This document shows, one piece after another, positions 47,801 to 56,849 of a stretch of DNA of 64,000 nucleotides (positions are counted from its first letter, which is position 1; the number at the start of each line of letters is the position of its first letter). Both the position numbers and the translations under genes were made by a program. The notes below the pieces were generated by a model. The model did no database searches. It saw only the letters and a program-made list of their open reading frames with translations, and was not told the origin of the DNA. The DNA is from Escarpia spicata (lineage: Eukaryota; Annelida; Polychaeta; Sabellida; Siboglinidae): NCBI GenBank assembly GCA_963995525.1, contig OZ023208.1, positions 19,859,699-19,923,698 on the forward strand. Reading direction: 5' to 3'.

Positions 47801-50800
47801 ACCATACAAATTTTTCTTTTGGGAAGTTTCTCAAAATTAAATAAAATGCCATTTTAAGGTGATTTTTTTAACGTATTTTGTAATTGTCTTTAAACACATT
47901 TAAATATCTCTAAACAACATAAAAATCAATTCTTTTTGGTCTGGAGTATTGTTTAGTATCTGAGGCAAACTCTGAGAAAAAATGTTAGCTTATCTTCAAA
48001 ACTTATGTTAGAAATTATTAATTCAAAAGAAGCATATAATAGCCGATCCAACCACCTTAATTTATAATTACATGCTCAGGATTAACAATTTCCGCATAAA
48101 AACACTGGGAAACCTCATTCAATATGGCCGCCATTTTGTAATAATTATGCTAATGATGCACCAATTTTGCAAAAAAAATTGGCATTGAAATGAGCTATAA
48201 TGAAACAAGATATGTTACACTTTCTAATACCCTGTAAATATACACTAAACAATTAATGACATGACGTGAATTGCATCTTGTTACGTACAGTCTAGGATCC
48301 AATATGTTGGCCATATTGTGCTAATTAGTTCATGAAATATGCAAATTAGGTCAACGAAAATGCAACAAAAATGAATTCCTCATGTGAAAATACCTATATA
48401 TGCAAAATTTGAAGTAATTAGCTCAATTAATGACTTATATGTTGTGAAAACAATGACACCCTTGAAATACTGTGATCCTATTCTTTCTGTGTTATTTTTT
48501 ATGCTCACCATTCCAACAAAAAACCCTGAGGCAGCACCCTTTCCAACATAATACCTTTGTTAGTATTGCCTGATTTTCATGAAATCAAAAGCATTTACTT
48601 CAGAAGAAGAAGCTCCTTATATGCATAACAAAACATGTTTAGGTATTGCTGTTTTTATTGAATAGAAGTCCTGTTTTTGGCACATGAAGCCAATTTTTAC
48701 AACAATGTTACAAAAACATGCAACCATGGTGAGTGGTTGTCATTGTACAGTGGGTGGCAGCATCTAAGACAATTTATATAGGTTCTCTCACTGTTGTAGC
48801 TGGTGACATGAAAACATGATAAAGGTCAACACAATTCAAGCAAATGTTTTATATTTTAATTTAGCAATTATTTAGATTTTAGTGATATTTTGTTTGTTGT
48901 TGTTGCTATACAATGTCTGTGTTTGTTGTTGTGATACAATGTATGTTTTGTCATGATGCAATGTCTGTGTTTGTTGCTGTTTTGATAACATGTTTGTTGT
49001 TGTGATACAGTGCCAGTGTTATTTCTGTGTTTGTTGTTATACAATGTTAGTTGTTACACAGCAGTGAAACAGTGACTATGTTTCTTGTTGTATTGATACA
49101 ATGTTTGTTGTTGTTTTGATACAATATATATGTTTGTTGTTGTTTTGGTACAATGTCTGTGTATGTCATTGTTTTGATATAATGTCTGTGTATGTCATTG
49201 TTTTGATACAATGTCTGTATTTGTTATTGTTTTCATACAATGTCTGTGTATGCCATTGTTTTGATACAATGTGTGTGTCATTGTTTTCATACAATGTCTG
49301 TGTATGTCATTATTTTGATACAATGTGTATGTCATTGTTTTGATACAATGTCTATATTTGTTGTTGTTTTGATACTAAGTATGTTTGTTGTTGTTGTGAT
49401 ACAATGTCTATGTTGTTGTTGTTTTGATACTAAGTCTGCTCGTTGTTGTTGTGATACAATGTCTACGTTGCAGGTGACTCCCACACATTTGATGCCATAG
49501 ACAGTGACCCAGGGATGTCTGACCGCATCAGTGTCCTGTGTCCAGTCAAGTCTCACCTGGAGCTGAAGGAAGGAGCCCAGGTACACACCCTAGCACTGGT
49601 CACTCGACTTTGTACTGGTCACTCAACCTTGTACTGGTCACTCAACCTTGCACTGGTCTCTCGATGGACAACCTCTTTGTTCTTCAGATATTGCCATATA
49701 GAATACAAATACACTTGACTTTAACTGTCAACCGGGTCACCAGTACATTGAAATTGAAAAGTGATAGACATGATCGTATCACAACCCGTTAACAAATGCA
49801 AATACATTGAAATTGTAAATGCATTTGCATTTGAATGCATACCTTAAACATTTGCATTTGAATGCGATCCACAAACATTTGATATGTCAAATGCACAATC
49901 AAATGTGAATCAAATGCATGCATAATACTTTGAATAATTATTATTGTTATATTCATTTATACACATTCACAGCATGCCATTGGAAACAGTGCTCTGTAGT
50001 GAGCAGTATCCTCACCAAATTATGAAATCATTGCCTGACCTGTGAATCCACTTTCACAACGTGCACTTTGGAACAGTGCTTTGTAATGAGCAAATTGTGG
50101 ATCGCCCGTCTCCTGTGAGTCGTGAACTGTGCGTTATGTATAGGACAGTTGATTTCTACTATTTGTCAGTCAAACCTTATAAGAAAACTGCATTGGATCA
50201 CAATAATTTGTGGACCTATGTGCCATTCCTATGACATGGTGCAACAAAAAGCATGATTACATTTTGCCAGGAAGCTTTAGTCATATTAATTCAGATGGTG
50301 TTATGTATTGGACATTAAGCATTTTTCATAAAACAGAGCACCATCTTCTGCCTTATGTAGTAGGACTTAATGGTTACAATGATCATGTACTACTGTATTT
50401 ATTTAATGTATTACTAAAGTATTTGTATACTTTACATCGTTTCTCCACATAAAACAAATTGTTAATATAAGGCCAACACATTTGAAATTAATTCAGATGC
50501 ATTTGCAAATGTGCAACCAAAACATTTGCATGCCACCCCAAAACATTTGCATTTGAATGCGTTTTTGGAAAATGACATTTGCATTTAAATCAAGTGAAAC
50601 ATTTGCATTAAAATGCGTTGACACGAGAGATACCTTGTGAAAATATATGTTAATGGAAGGAATAGTGGAATCTTACTGTTCATTCAACACCAACAATGTT
50701 ATAGTGCAACACCACAGGTTCACAATATAAATATTATACACTGTTACTAGACCTGCCCAATTGTACACATTCCATTTCCATGAAGAAAATACAGAATGAA

Positions 50801-53800
50801 TCCAGCTGTATCATGTTTTAATACAGATTTGCTTTGTGAGAAAGTGTATTTTCTTGTATTCATCAAAAAAGGATGACAAAAACTTAATGCAATCTAAGAG
50901 CAAATCCTTTTGATGCTAAGGACACTCAATTTGGCAAAGGAGTGAATAATAGAGATTTTTTACAATAATAAAAAATTATTCTTTTGAAAATCGAGCTGTG
51001 GCGCAACAAAGAATTTTCAAGTAAAAACTGGATTTCATCAAGCAAATGTGACATGACATGACAAATAACCTTGATGTGACTGTCTGCAGGTGATGTTGGC
51101 CAAGAACCTCGGGGTCCACCAAGGGCTTGTGAATGGGGCGCGGGGGGTCATTGTCGGCTTTGAACACGGCACAAAAGGTCAGTGTCATTGTGTCAAGGTT
51201 TATTATTTATAAATGAAGGACATTTAATGTGGTTTACAATATATTATGTTGTATTAGCAGCAACCCCTTAATATATTATATCAGGGATGAGAAATTTCCG
51301 GTTTTTGCCGGAATTCCGGTTTTTATACTGCTCCAAAGATCACTTTTGTGAATCGTGTAAATCTGGGGAGAAAGCGGATTGAGTTAATCATCTATCCACC
51401 GAGTGTCGCCACGTGTTAATGACGCTACCTGGCAATTAGAGACAGAACCGACCCAACCGAACCCGTGAATCTGCAAAGTAAAACCCTTAGTTCGCGCACA
51501 AAAGCAGTGGACCAATAGGAAACGACGATGTATTTTGTGGAGATGTCGATTGTTTTCAAACACAATGGGTAATCTACGATTTGTTGTACGGCAAGACAAA
51601 TGTTGTGTGAAGGACATTGACAAAAGTGTCAAGAATAAGTGGAATTGGGCATGGCTGGAGAGATCGGCTGGAGACACTATGTTGGATATATTCATCACTA
51701 AAATTATCAGCACCAGGGAAAGCCTACTGTTTGTGGTACGAGGCCGATGTCAACTATGCGGATTGGATCCTACAGGCTACAGTCAGAGGGGAACCGAAGG
51801 CATTGAAGTACACACACTGGCACTGCCCACGCTGGTCACCAATGTTCTATTAGAACCTGAACAGAGAGTGTATCACATGGAAGTTCGCCGATTCCATGTA
51901 GACAACACACTTCCACAAGCACCCACAAGTTCCAGATTGGACTCGTGGTGGGCTACCATATTCTCTACTGGCAAGTTCCCAGCCTCGTCAAAGCTGGTGG
52001 CTGCAATGATGAGCTGCTTTCATGGTCCTCAAGTGGAAGGGTGTTTTAGTCACATGTCTAGCATCATGAATAATGCCACTGCCAGAAATAATGTTAGTAC
52101 ATTCAACACTATCCAGACAGTGAAGTACTCGCTCATGGCAAGCAACAAGACTGCTATACAGGACTTCCACAAACAGGACTGGTCGCCTCGTTCACAACAC
52201 GAGGGGTGCATACAAAATGTACTCCATCCTTCTTGCCAAGGAATGAAAGATGAAGGAGGAAAAGAAAACTGAGCTGAACATGTCAAAGACGAAGGCAGCC
52301 ACCAAGTACAAAGCTAAGGAAGCAGTTGAGCTGGCAACGAAGAAAGCTAGAATGGCCCATCAACGGGCTGTTTTGACAAAGCTGGCCAAGGAGAAAGCTG
52401 CCCGTCAGCCAACTCTTGTTAAGCCCAGAAATTATCATTAACAAATGAGTTAGTACTATGACAATGTGTGCGTGAGTCCGTGTGCTTTTTTTGCTATTGG
52501 AAATGTTAAAATTTTCTATTTATTATTGCTCAAAATACACCATGTCGTCTACAATAAAAAAATATCTAAGGAGTTCCCCCCCTCCCTCCGATTAGATGAG
52601 ACAGTCCTCTCGGGCTGAAATGTGGGCCACAGCAAAATTTCCGGTTTTTTCTCTGAATGTCACTCATCCCTGTTATATATTTATATTACATACATTAAAC
52701 TAAAAAAAATTATATTTAAAAATAATTCATATGTATGCAGTGCTAACTGAAATATAATTAATAAGTATAAATAAATAAAATTATAAAACAGTATTTGGCA
52801 CGATGCAATAATGCTTGCGGAGAATATTTGGAATAAGTGTTTTGCTTGTACGTGATGTGTTTGATAGGATTCCCGAAGGTGAGGTTTCTGTGTGGTGTTA
52901 CCATTACGATGAGACCGGAGCGGTGGTCGTTCAAGATGTCTGGTGGCGCCATCTATCTCAGTCGCACTCAGCTTCCTCTCAAACTTGCGTGGGCCATCTC
53001 CATACACAAGAGTCAGGTGTGTAGTCTTATGAAATTCCTCTTAGAAACTTGCAATATCTTTCTATTGTTTTGAATGAAATCCATTTTTCATTTGAAATTC
53101 TCTCTATTTGTCTCAGTAGAATATACATACATAAAATAAATTAGTTTTCGTTGGACAACCGTCTGTCTGTCTATAATTCTAGTGCAGATCACATATCACT
53201 GTCTACATGGCTATGAAATATTCCTACATTAAATTTGTTTGTCGAAAATGTGCTAAACAGCTTTTTATTTTGTTTAACAAATCTGCATAGTACAACTTAT
53301 GGTCGTATAATATTTGTTCCAAAACTTTGCATTGGATACGGCTATAATTCTTACAGAAGAACATGCCTATCTTTCTCAAATGCCACCTACAATTTAATAC
53401 ATAGTAACAAACCAAAGAATTAATTTGTAAATAGTTTCACTTGTACCTGTTCTGTTTATACTTTAGATTATATTTAAATCAACACACACCTGTAGTTTGG
53501 TATGTGACCTGAGCTTATGGTTACTGCTGGTTACCCATGCCAGCCGGCAAGACGAGTATAAAATAATTGATAACTTGTTTTAGTGAAAACAATTACGTGC
53601 TTTCGTTATCTGCCTGGATATTGTTGATATATTTATTAATTAGACATTATAATTAAAAATACTAATTATAATTAAAAATACTACAGAATATAAATTTATT
53701 TTCCAATTTACATGGTATGCCCCTTATGGTGTGTTATCTGCTTCAGGGGATGTCATTGGACTGTGTGGAGATCTCCCTGGCACGAGTGTTTGAATGTGGC

Positions 53801-53965
53801 CAGGCGTACGTCGCACTGTCACGTGCGCGCAATCTCAAAGGACTGCGCATTGTTGACTTCAACAAGAGCTGTGTGCGTGCTGACCCTGACGTCAGCAAGT
53901 TCTACCAACAGATGGCGCTGTCTCGCATACAGCAGCAGAAGACGTTAGGACCATACATGGATTAA
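32292..53965 (+). CDS. PIF1: PIF1 5'-to-3' DNA helicase, complete, 11 exons
   Basis: Exons: 32292-32831, 32978-33143, 33533-33622, 34323-34476, 34850-34964, 36590-36696, 38554-38693, 49474-49580, 51090-51177, 52868-53016, 53747-53965. All borders are GT/AG and in phase; the product is 624 aa, close to human PIF1 (641 aa). Superfamily 1B helicase that unwinds DNA 5' to 3', resolves G-quadruplexes and acts in telomere, replication-fork and mitochondrial DNA maintenance in known orthologues. Visible motifs: Walker A GSAGTGKS (221-228), STGVAA (motif Ia region), Walker B DEIS (299-302), the PIF1 signature around DKMEAVAR and [14 protein letters not shown] (motif III), VNGARG, ISIHKSQG and YVALSRA (motifs V/VI). 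The first 180 residues form the family N-terminal region (LLSxCPP, ENQPP). The start ATG has A at -3. Introns 5, 7 and 9 carry DNA transposons; intron 7 is 10.8 kb. Confidence 0.97.
32978..33143 (+). CDS. PIF1: PIF1 exon 2 (Walker A)
   Basis: Reads LNVEQRRVF and [19 protein letters not shown]; donor attg|gtaagt. The 3' end of this exon is repeated downstream in the intron (33171-33295). Confidence 0.97.
33116..33295. repeat. tandem copies of the exon 2 3' end and donor site
   Basis: The words AAGTCATT, ACTCAAGAGGATC and TTGGTAAGTT occur at the true exon end and twice more at about 33171-33210 and 33221-33260. A fourth truncated copy at 33270-33295 lacks the donor. Period is about 50-55 bp. 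Confidence 0.9.
33533..33622 (+). CDS. PIF1: PIF1 exon 3
   Basis: Reads [20 protein letters not shown] and LHSFAG, phases 1 and 1. Acceptor tttcag, donor gccg|gtatga. Confidence 0.95.
34323..34476 (+). CDS. PIF1: PIF1 exon 4 (Walker B)
   Basis: Reads [32 protein letters not shown]; ends in phase 2 at gccag|gtagaa. Confidence 0.95.
34494..34531 (+). mobile_element. very short LINE 3' tail
   Basis: GGTTTCCGGGGATTTAGGCG followed by AAAAGAAGTTATTATT matches the last 40 bases of the LINE 3'UTR at 61328-61370 before its TTA tail. It is an extremely 5'-truncated insertion only 18 bp after exon 4. Confidence 0.6.
34850..34964 (+). CDS. PIF1: PIF1 exon 5
   Basis: Reads [20 protein letters not shown] and [18 protein letters not shown]; phase 2 in, 0 out. 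Confidence 0.95.
35013..36292. mobile_element. hAT-like non-autonomous transposon, 1280 bp, 8-bp TSD
   Basis: Ends TAAAGCCC...GTGGGCTGGA and its inverted counterpart TCCAGCCCAC..GGGCTTTA. It is flanked by the perfect 8-bp duplication ATAAGTAA at 35005-35012 and 36293-36300. Near both ends is a GC-rich array of GCGGGCTGCGGGC and GGGGCGGG motifs (35035-35130, 36070-36270), the kind of subterminal repeat hAT transposases bind. The interior has no long ORF. Inserted in PIF1 intron 5. Confidence 0.9.
36590..36696 (+). CDS. PIF1: PIF1 exon 6
   Basis: Reads [20 protein letters not shown] and [13 protein letters not shown]; acceptor atccag, donor ggaag|gtatgt, phase 2 out. The usual V-F/W-R-Q is V-K-R-Q here. 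Confidence 0.93.
38554..38693 (+). CDS. PIF1: PIF1 exon 7
   Basis: Reads [18 protein letters not shown] and [18 protein letters not shown], the conserved A-T-x-L-C-T-H-K motif; phases 2 and 1. Confidence 0.95.
39074..39313. repeat. direct repeat copy 1, with internal 117-bp hairpin element
   Basis: Copy 2 is at 39748-39979. Within this copy GTCATTTAATAATTGT (39159-39174) is the exact inverse of ACAATTATTAAATGAC (39260-39275), bounding a 117-bp MITE-like hairpin. It has a palindromic GCTTAAGCGC inside. Confidence 0.85.
39748..39979. repeat. direct repeat copy 2
   Basis: Nearly identical to 39074-39313, with the same 16-bp inverted ends at 39825-39840 and 39926-39941. The 434-bp spacer differs. 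Confidence 0.85.
40276..40421. repeat. 146-bp direct repeat, copy 1 (LTR-like)
   Basis: Almost identical to 41149-41294, both starting TGCAATTAAAGGGCATTGCC and ending GGAGCGGTGAGTAAAA. The 727-bp interior is non-coding. This could be a TRIM-like element or a segmental tandem duplication; no primer-binding site or target duplication was recognised. Confidence 0.8.
41149..41294. repeat. 146-bp direct repeat, copy 2
   Basis: Pair of 40276-40421; one clear difference is cacGtcac against cacAtcac. Confidence 0.8.
41975..42125. repeat. (TA)n-rich tract
   Basis: Interrupted TATATA runs; a further tract lies at 42328-42376. Confidence 0.9.
43092..45503 (-). pseudogene. transposase-like protein, frame-broken, with 17-aa repeat expansion
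   Basis: Reading on the minus strand: [17 protein letters not shown] with KPKKTIRQS (45503-45320), decayed sequence with stops, [20 protein letters not shown] and [18 protein letters not shown] (about 45160-45020), a frame change, then [33 protein letters not shown] and [12 protein letters not shown] (44906-44460). After another frame change come [20 protein letters not shown], thirteen 17-residue repeats, [31 protein letters not shown], and a last shift to [20 protein letters not shown] (43270-43100). The D-T-x-S-N-T-G and C-R-H-H motifs suit a DDE-type nuclease fold. At least three frame breaks make it non-functional as read. Family assignment is inference. Confidence 0.8.
43648..44312 (-). 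repeat. 51-bp in-frame tandem repeat, 13 copies
   Basis: The unit encodes [17 protein letters not shown] or the variant [17 protein letters not shown] on the minus strand. On the plus strand the copies run A A B A B B A A A B B B then a hybrid, where A carries GCCTTCAGATACACAC and B ACCTTCAGATACTCAT. 51 bp is a multiple of three, so the transposase frame is kept. Confidence 0.95.
46230..46315 (-). tRNA. degenerate tRNA-like sequence (pseudogene or SINE head)
   Basis: The minus strand reads AACTCAGTTGGTAAATGCG (A-box-like) and about 45 nt later GGTTCAATCC (B-box-like). A candidate anticodon loop TTTCTTG would give CTT (Lys). D-, T- and acceptor-stem pairings are poor, so it is unlikely to be a working tRNA. 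Confidence 0.35.
46727..46937 (-). repeat. dispersed repeat, pair of 4856-5062
   Basis: Reverse-strand match to 4856-5062, including CAAGGCATTAGCTAAAATCC and GGTATCGTGACGTCA. The sequence beyond the TGACGTCA does not match the acidic ORF at 5131. Confidence 0.7.
46945..48880. other. intron DNA, nothing recognised
   Basis: AT-rich PIF1 intron 7 sequence with no supported ORF or clear repeat. Confidence 0.6.
48880..49470. repeat. degenerate tandem array abutting PIF1 exon 8
   Basis: Roughly 20 units of about 25-30 bp built on TTGTTTTGATACAATGTCTG. The array ends in the pyrimidine-poor GTTGTTGTGATACAATG immediately before the acceptor of exon 8 at 49473. Confidence 0.85.
49474..49580 (+). CDS. 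PIF1: PIF1 exon 8
   Basis: Reads [30 protein letters not shown]; acceptor gttgcag, donor gcccag|gtacac. Phases 1 and 0. Confidence 0.95.
49795..50630. repeat. two clusters of ATTTGCAT octamers
   Basis: Clusters at 49795-49920 and 50480-50630 repeat AAACATTTGCATTTGAATGC and shorter forms about eight times. ATTTGCAT is the reverse of the POU octamer ATGCAAAT. The clusters bracket about 560 bp of unrelated AT-rich DNA, suggesting element ends. Confidence 0.7.
51090..51177 (+). CDS. PIF1: PIF1 exon 9
   Basis: Reads [19 protein letters not shown] and VGFEHGTK, the conserved L-V-N-G-A-R-G motif; phases 0 and 1. Confidence 0.96.
51282..52672 (+). mobile_element. hAT-like transposon, 1391 bp, CAGGGATGAG termini
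   Basis: The left end CAGGGATGAG at 51282 and its inverse CTCATCCCTG ending at 52672 form a perfect 10-bp terminal repeat; both subterminal regions contain TTTCCGGTTTTT. TTATAT flanks both sides (51276-51281, 52673-52678), an AT-rich candidate duplication of 6 bp where 8 would be usual. The interior encodes a shortened transposase. Located in PIF1 intron 9, same strand. Confidence 0.8.
51565..52441 (+). pseudogene. internally deleted hAT-like transposase
   Basis: The first frame from ATG 51565 reads [17 protein letters not shown] neighbouring frame reads [19 protein letters not shown], so the N-terminal BED-like finger region is frame-broken. The first frame then continues to [38 protein letters not shown] and [15 protein letters not shown], which resembles a C-terminal dimerisation region, and stops at 52272. 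Another frame (52250-52441) adds a basic coiled-coil-like tail [14 protein letters not shown]. The catalytic middle is absent. Confidence 0.65.
52868..53016 (+). CDS. PIF1: PIF1 exon 10
   Basis: Reads [31 protein letters not shown]; phases 1 and 0. Confidence 0.96.
53747..53965 (+). CDS. PIF1: PIF1 exon 11 (C terminus)
   Basis: Reads [38 protein letters not shown] and ends GPYMD with TAA at 53963-53965. Confidence 0.97.
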   Translation, partial: GMSLDCVEISLARVFECGQAYVALSRARNLKGLRIVDFNKSCVRADPDVSKFYQQMALSRIQQQKTLGPYMD

Positions 53966-54399
53966 AAGAATATTGTATATGCAGCATTATCTTTTGAGGG
54001 CCATCTACAAATGATGTTGGCAAGGAGTCGGAAACAGTGACTGGATTCACTGTATACACATTGGGGATGGGGGTCTGGGTTACAGGGGAGGAGGTTAGAC
54101 CTGATACATGTGGAGTTGTTTTTTAATTGTACTTAATTTGTAGCTGTTTCCTTTCTTAAATTATAAGACTTTATCGTCAATGATAATTTATTGAATACAT
54201 CTGTGATAGTGTATTTAGGCACAAAGTTAGATGCTCTGTATAATATATTGACATTATGTTTGTTCATAGTACATAGTTTTATTACAAGGCGAGTGGACAA
54301 ATTTTATTATAATAATTTATTGTTTGCAGTCTAGTCTGTATTTGAAAAGTATTACTACTACTGTTTTATGCTTTAATATGTCACTATAATATAGTCATC

Positions 54400-54405
54400 A
54401 ATAAA
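54400..54405 (+). terminator. poly(A) signal AATAAA, likely PIF1
   Basis: AATAAA about 435 bp after the PIF1 stop, followed by AT- and T-rich DNA. The convergent Asx gene would use a signal on the minus strand, for example TTTATT (AATAAA reversed) near 54481. Confidence 0.55.
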
Positions 54406-54880
54406 ATAATCCTTGTTTCATATCAGTCTTTGTTGTTATGTCAATCAATGTGGACAAATGTATGTACATCAATCAATTTAGTTTATTTTGAGTAAAATAA
54501 ATAACTGTACATTCACGTGGATGGTGTTGCCAAAGAAAGGAAACACAGATGCTTGGCCTGGCAACGCCATTACTACAAATTCTCGCTTATGGTGTAAAAC
54601 GTCAGGGAACAAACCACAGGCATCCACACATCTTCCAGGGACTTGTCAAATTTATAATTGATCATATCTCTCGAAACATTTAATTATCAATGTATTTTAC
54701 ATGAACTTGACCAATTCAAAATTAAATTCCATAAAACGTTTCACTTAAAAGGAAATTCACAGAATCGCCTAAGTGGTTCGTTTAAAGCAGTAGTGTTTCA
54801 ATCTGAAGATACGCTGTAAGCGAGATGATAGCAAGTTGTCAGACGCCAGAGACAAACACACATGGGAACTGAATGCAATA

Positions 54881-56849
54881 TCACGTTGTAATGAGACATG
54901 TGACGCAGAGTTTCGAGGGGCCGATACACTCGTCGTGGCAGAATGCGCCACACTTCTGACACATCACCATAGCCTTGAGGTTGCATGCACAGTTCGACTG
55001 TTCCGTCGTCGTGCCCACTGCGTGACTGGCCGCCACATCGCCGACAGACGGGTTCGACGGCGGCATATTCGACGTGAGCATTGTCTGCGGGTACTGCGCC
55101 ACCGGTACCGCCTGCGCCGCCGGTACCGGCGTCTGTACCAACACACCCTGGTTGTGGTAGCCGCCAGGCAGCGTCTGGTGTATGCCGTTTTGCGGGAGCA
55201 CCACCGTATTGGCCCCCACCACTAGTTGCCCATTACTGAGTGAGGTAGACAACAACTGGTTGAGGTGTGGCTGGAGACTAACCTGTGGCAGGGGAGTGGT
55301 GTCGGGCAAGTTTCCCTTGAGGTCCTTCTGCGAGAGCAGTCGCTGCAGCGACGGGTGACTAGAGGATAATGAGATCTTGTTGGCCGACGATGATGACGCC
55401 GCATCGCTCGTCGGAGTGCCGGTCGAGTCCGGCCGGTTCGAGCGTTTGATGTAGATTGTCTTGATGATGCGGTGTGCAGGGAGGTTGATCGGAGGGGCAC
55501 TGTTGGCCCTGGGAGGGTCCTGATCTTCGGGGCGCACAGTCACTACACTGCTGGGACGGCTGGGGATACGAAGGACCCCATTACCGTTGCTGTCCATCGA
55601 CAGCATGAGACACGTGCGATCCGTACCCGACCGGTTCATCCACAACACCTTCACCGGCTGAGTGTTTGAACTGTTCGATGCAGCGACGCTCGCCGTTGGT
55701 GTTGCGCACACCGACGCAGCCGACACAAGCGGCAACGTGCTCGCGTCGATGACCTGCGTGGTTACAGGCGGCGTCACTGCGTGGCTGCTAGCATGCTGGC
55801 TGGAAGAGTTGTTAATAATCACAGTAGTGCTTGCCTGTACCGGCTTCTTCGGGCTTATCGTCACTAGCGCTGGTGTCGTAGACACGGCCGACCGCGTCAT
55901 CGTACACATCACCGGCGCCAGCTTCATCTTCAGCCCGTTGCTGTCGATCGACTTCACCCGTAACTGCTGCGTCGGCACAGTCAGGATGTTCGTCTGGCAA
56001 GGTGCATTGTGGGTCGACGTCGTTGTGGCGACAGCCACCGACTGGGCGATGTTCTGCCTACTCTTCTCGATCATCTCCTGGCAGATCTTGTGCGAGCGCA
56101 GGAGGTTCACCCCGTCGGCCGGCGCTACCGTCGACGGCTCCTTCGGCTTTGAACAGATGAGGATATTCGGCTTCTGACTGCGCGCGTGCAGCTTGGCTTT
56201 GGTCTGCGCCTTGATCTGTGCGAGCGTGCGTGTGTGGCCCTGGGGTAGACGTGTCACTGACGCACCCGCCGCCACTGCACCCTTCACAACGACACCCTTC
56301 TTCTCCTGAAGTGTAGATGACGGTGTAGACTGCCGGACACTGGTGGGTGTTGTGACCGTGACAGATGTCGTGACTATGTTCTCTGACCGCGCTTTCTTGA
56401 CCGGGGGTACCTTTGGCACGGTCGGTCGGATCTCAAGCGGCCGCTTCAGCTGCTGCAGAAGCGTCTGGTTATTGGCACAGATTTGAGACGGTCCACCAGG
56501 TGTCACCACTGGCTGTTTGTGTATGACCTTCTTCCCTGCAGCCACAGTGCTCGCCATTGTTGAAACGGGGATCGTCTTCTCGCCAGCAGAACATGATATG
56601 ACAGATGTCGATGGTTTTTTCTCACTACATGAGGTGGTTGAGACAGGGGCTGGTTGTGACGAACGACGATTGCTGCTCTCGCTGCCCGTAGAAGCCGCCA
56701 CGCTTTGACTGATAGTGTGTCGTCGGAGTATTGTCGACACGAGTCTGGCCCGGGTCGGTTGAATCCTTGTCGATGGTGTCCTGCTGGCAGGTGGCAGCAC
56801 AGAACTGGGTGAGTCAATCTGTGAGCAGCTCGACCGCTTCCTCTTCGAC
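54881..56849 (-). CDS. ASXL: ASXL terminal exon (linker and PHD finger)
   Basis: The acceptor gcttccag joins in phase to the preceding AA| to give Lys, then [10 protein letters not shown], a basic stretch that may be a nuclear localisation signal. 656 codons including TGA at 54881-54883. The last 38 residues carry the Cys/His finger. Confidence 0.95.

Noticed and set aside
38694..49473. Possibility that PIF1 is two genes split by the 10.8-kb intron
   Set aside because: Phase at exon 7 to exon 8 matches and the helicase motifs continue in the family order, so one gene is the simpler reading.
55662..56177. Plus-strand ORF of 171 aa opposite the ASXL terminal exon
   Set aside because: Antisense shadow of a real coding exon with GC-rich codons; no start context or homology seen.
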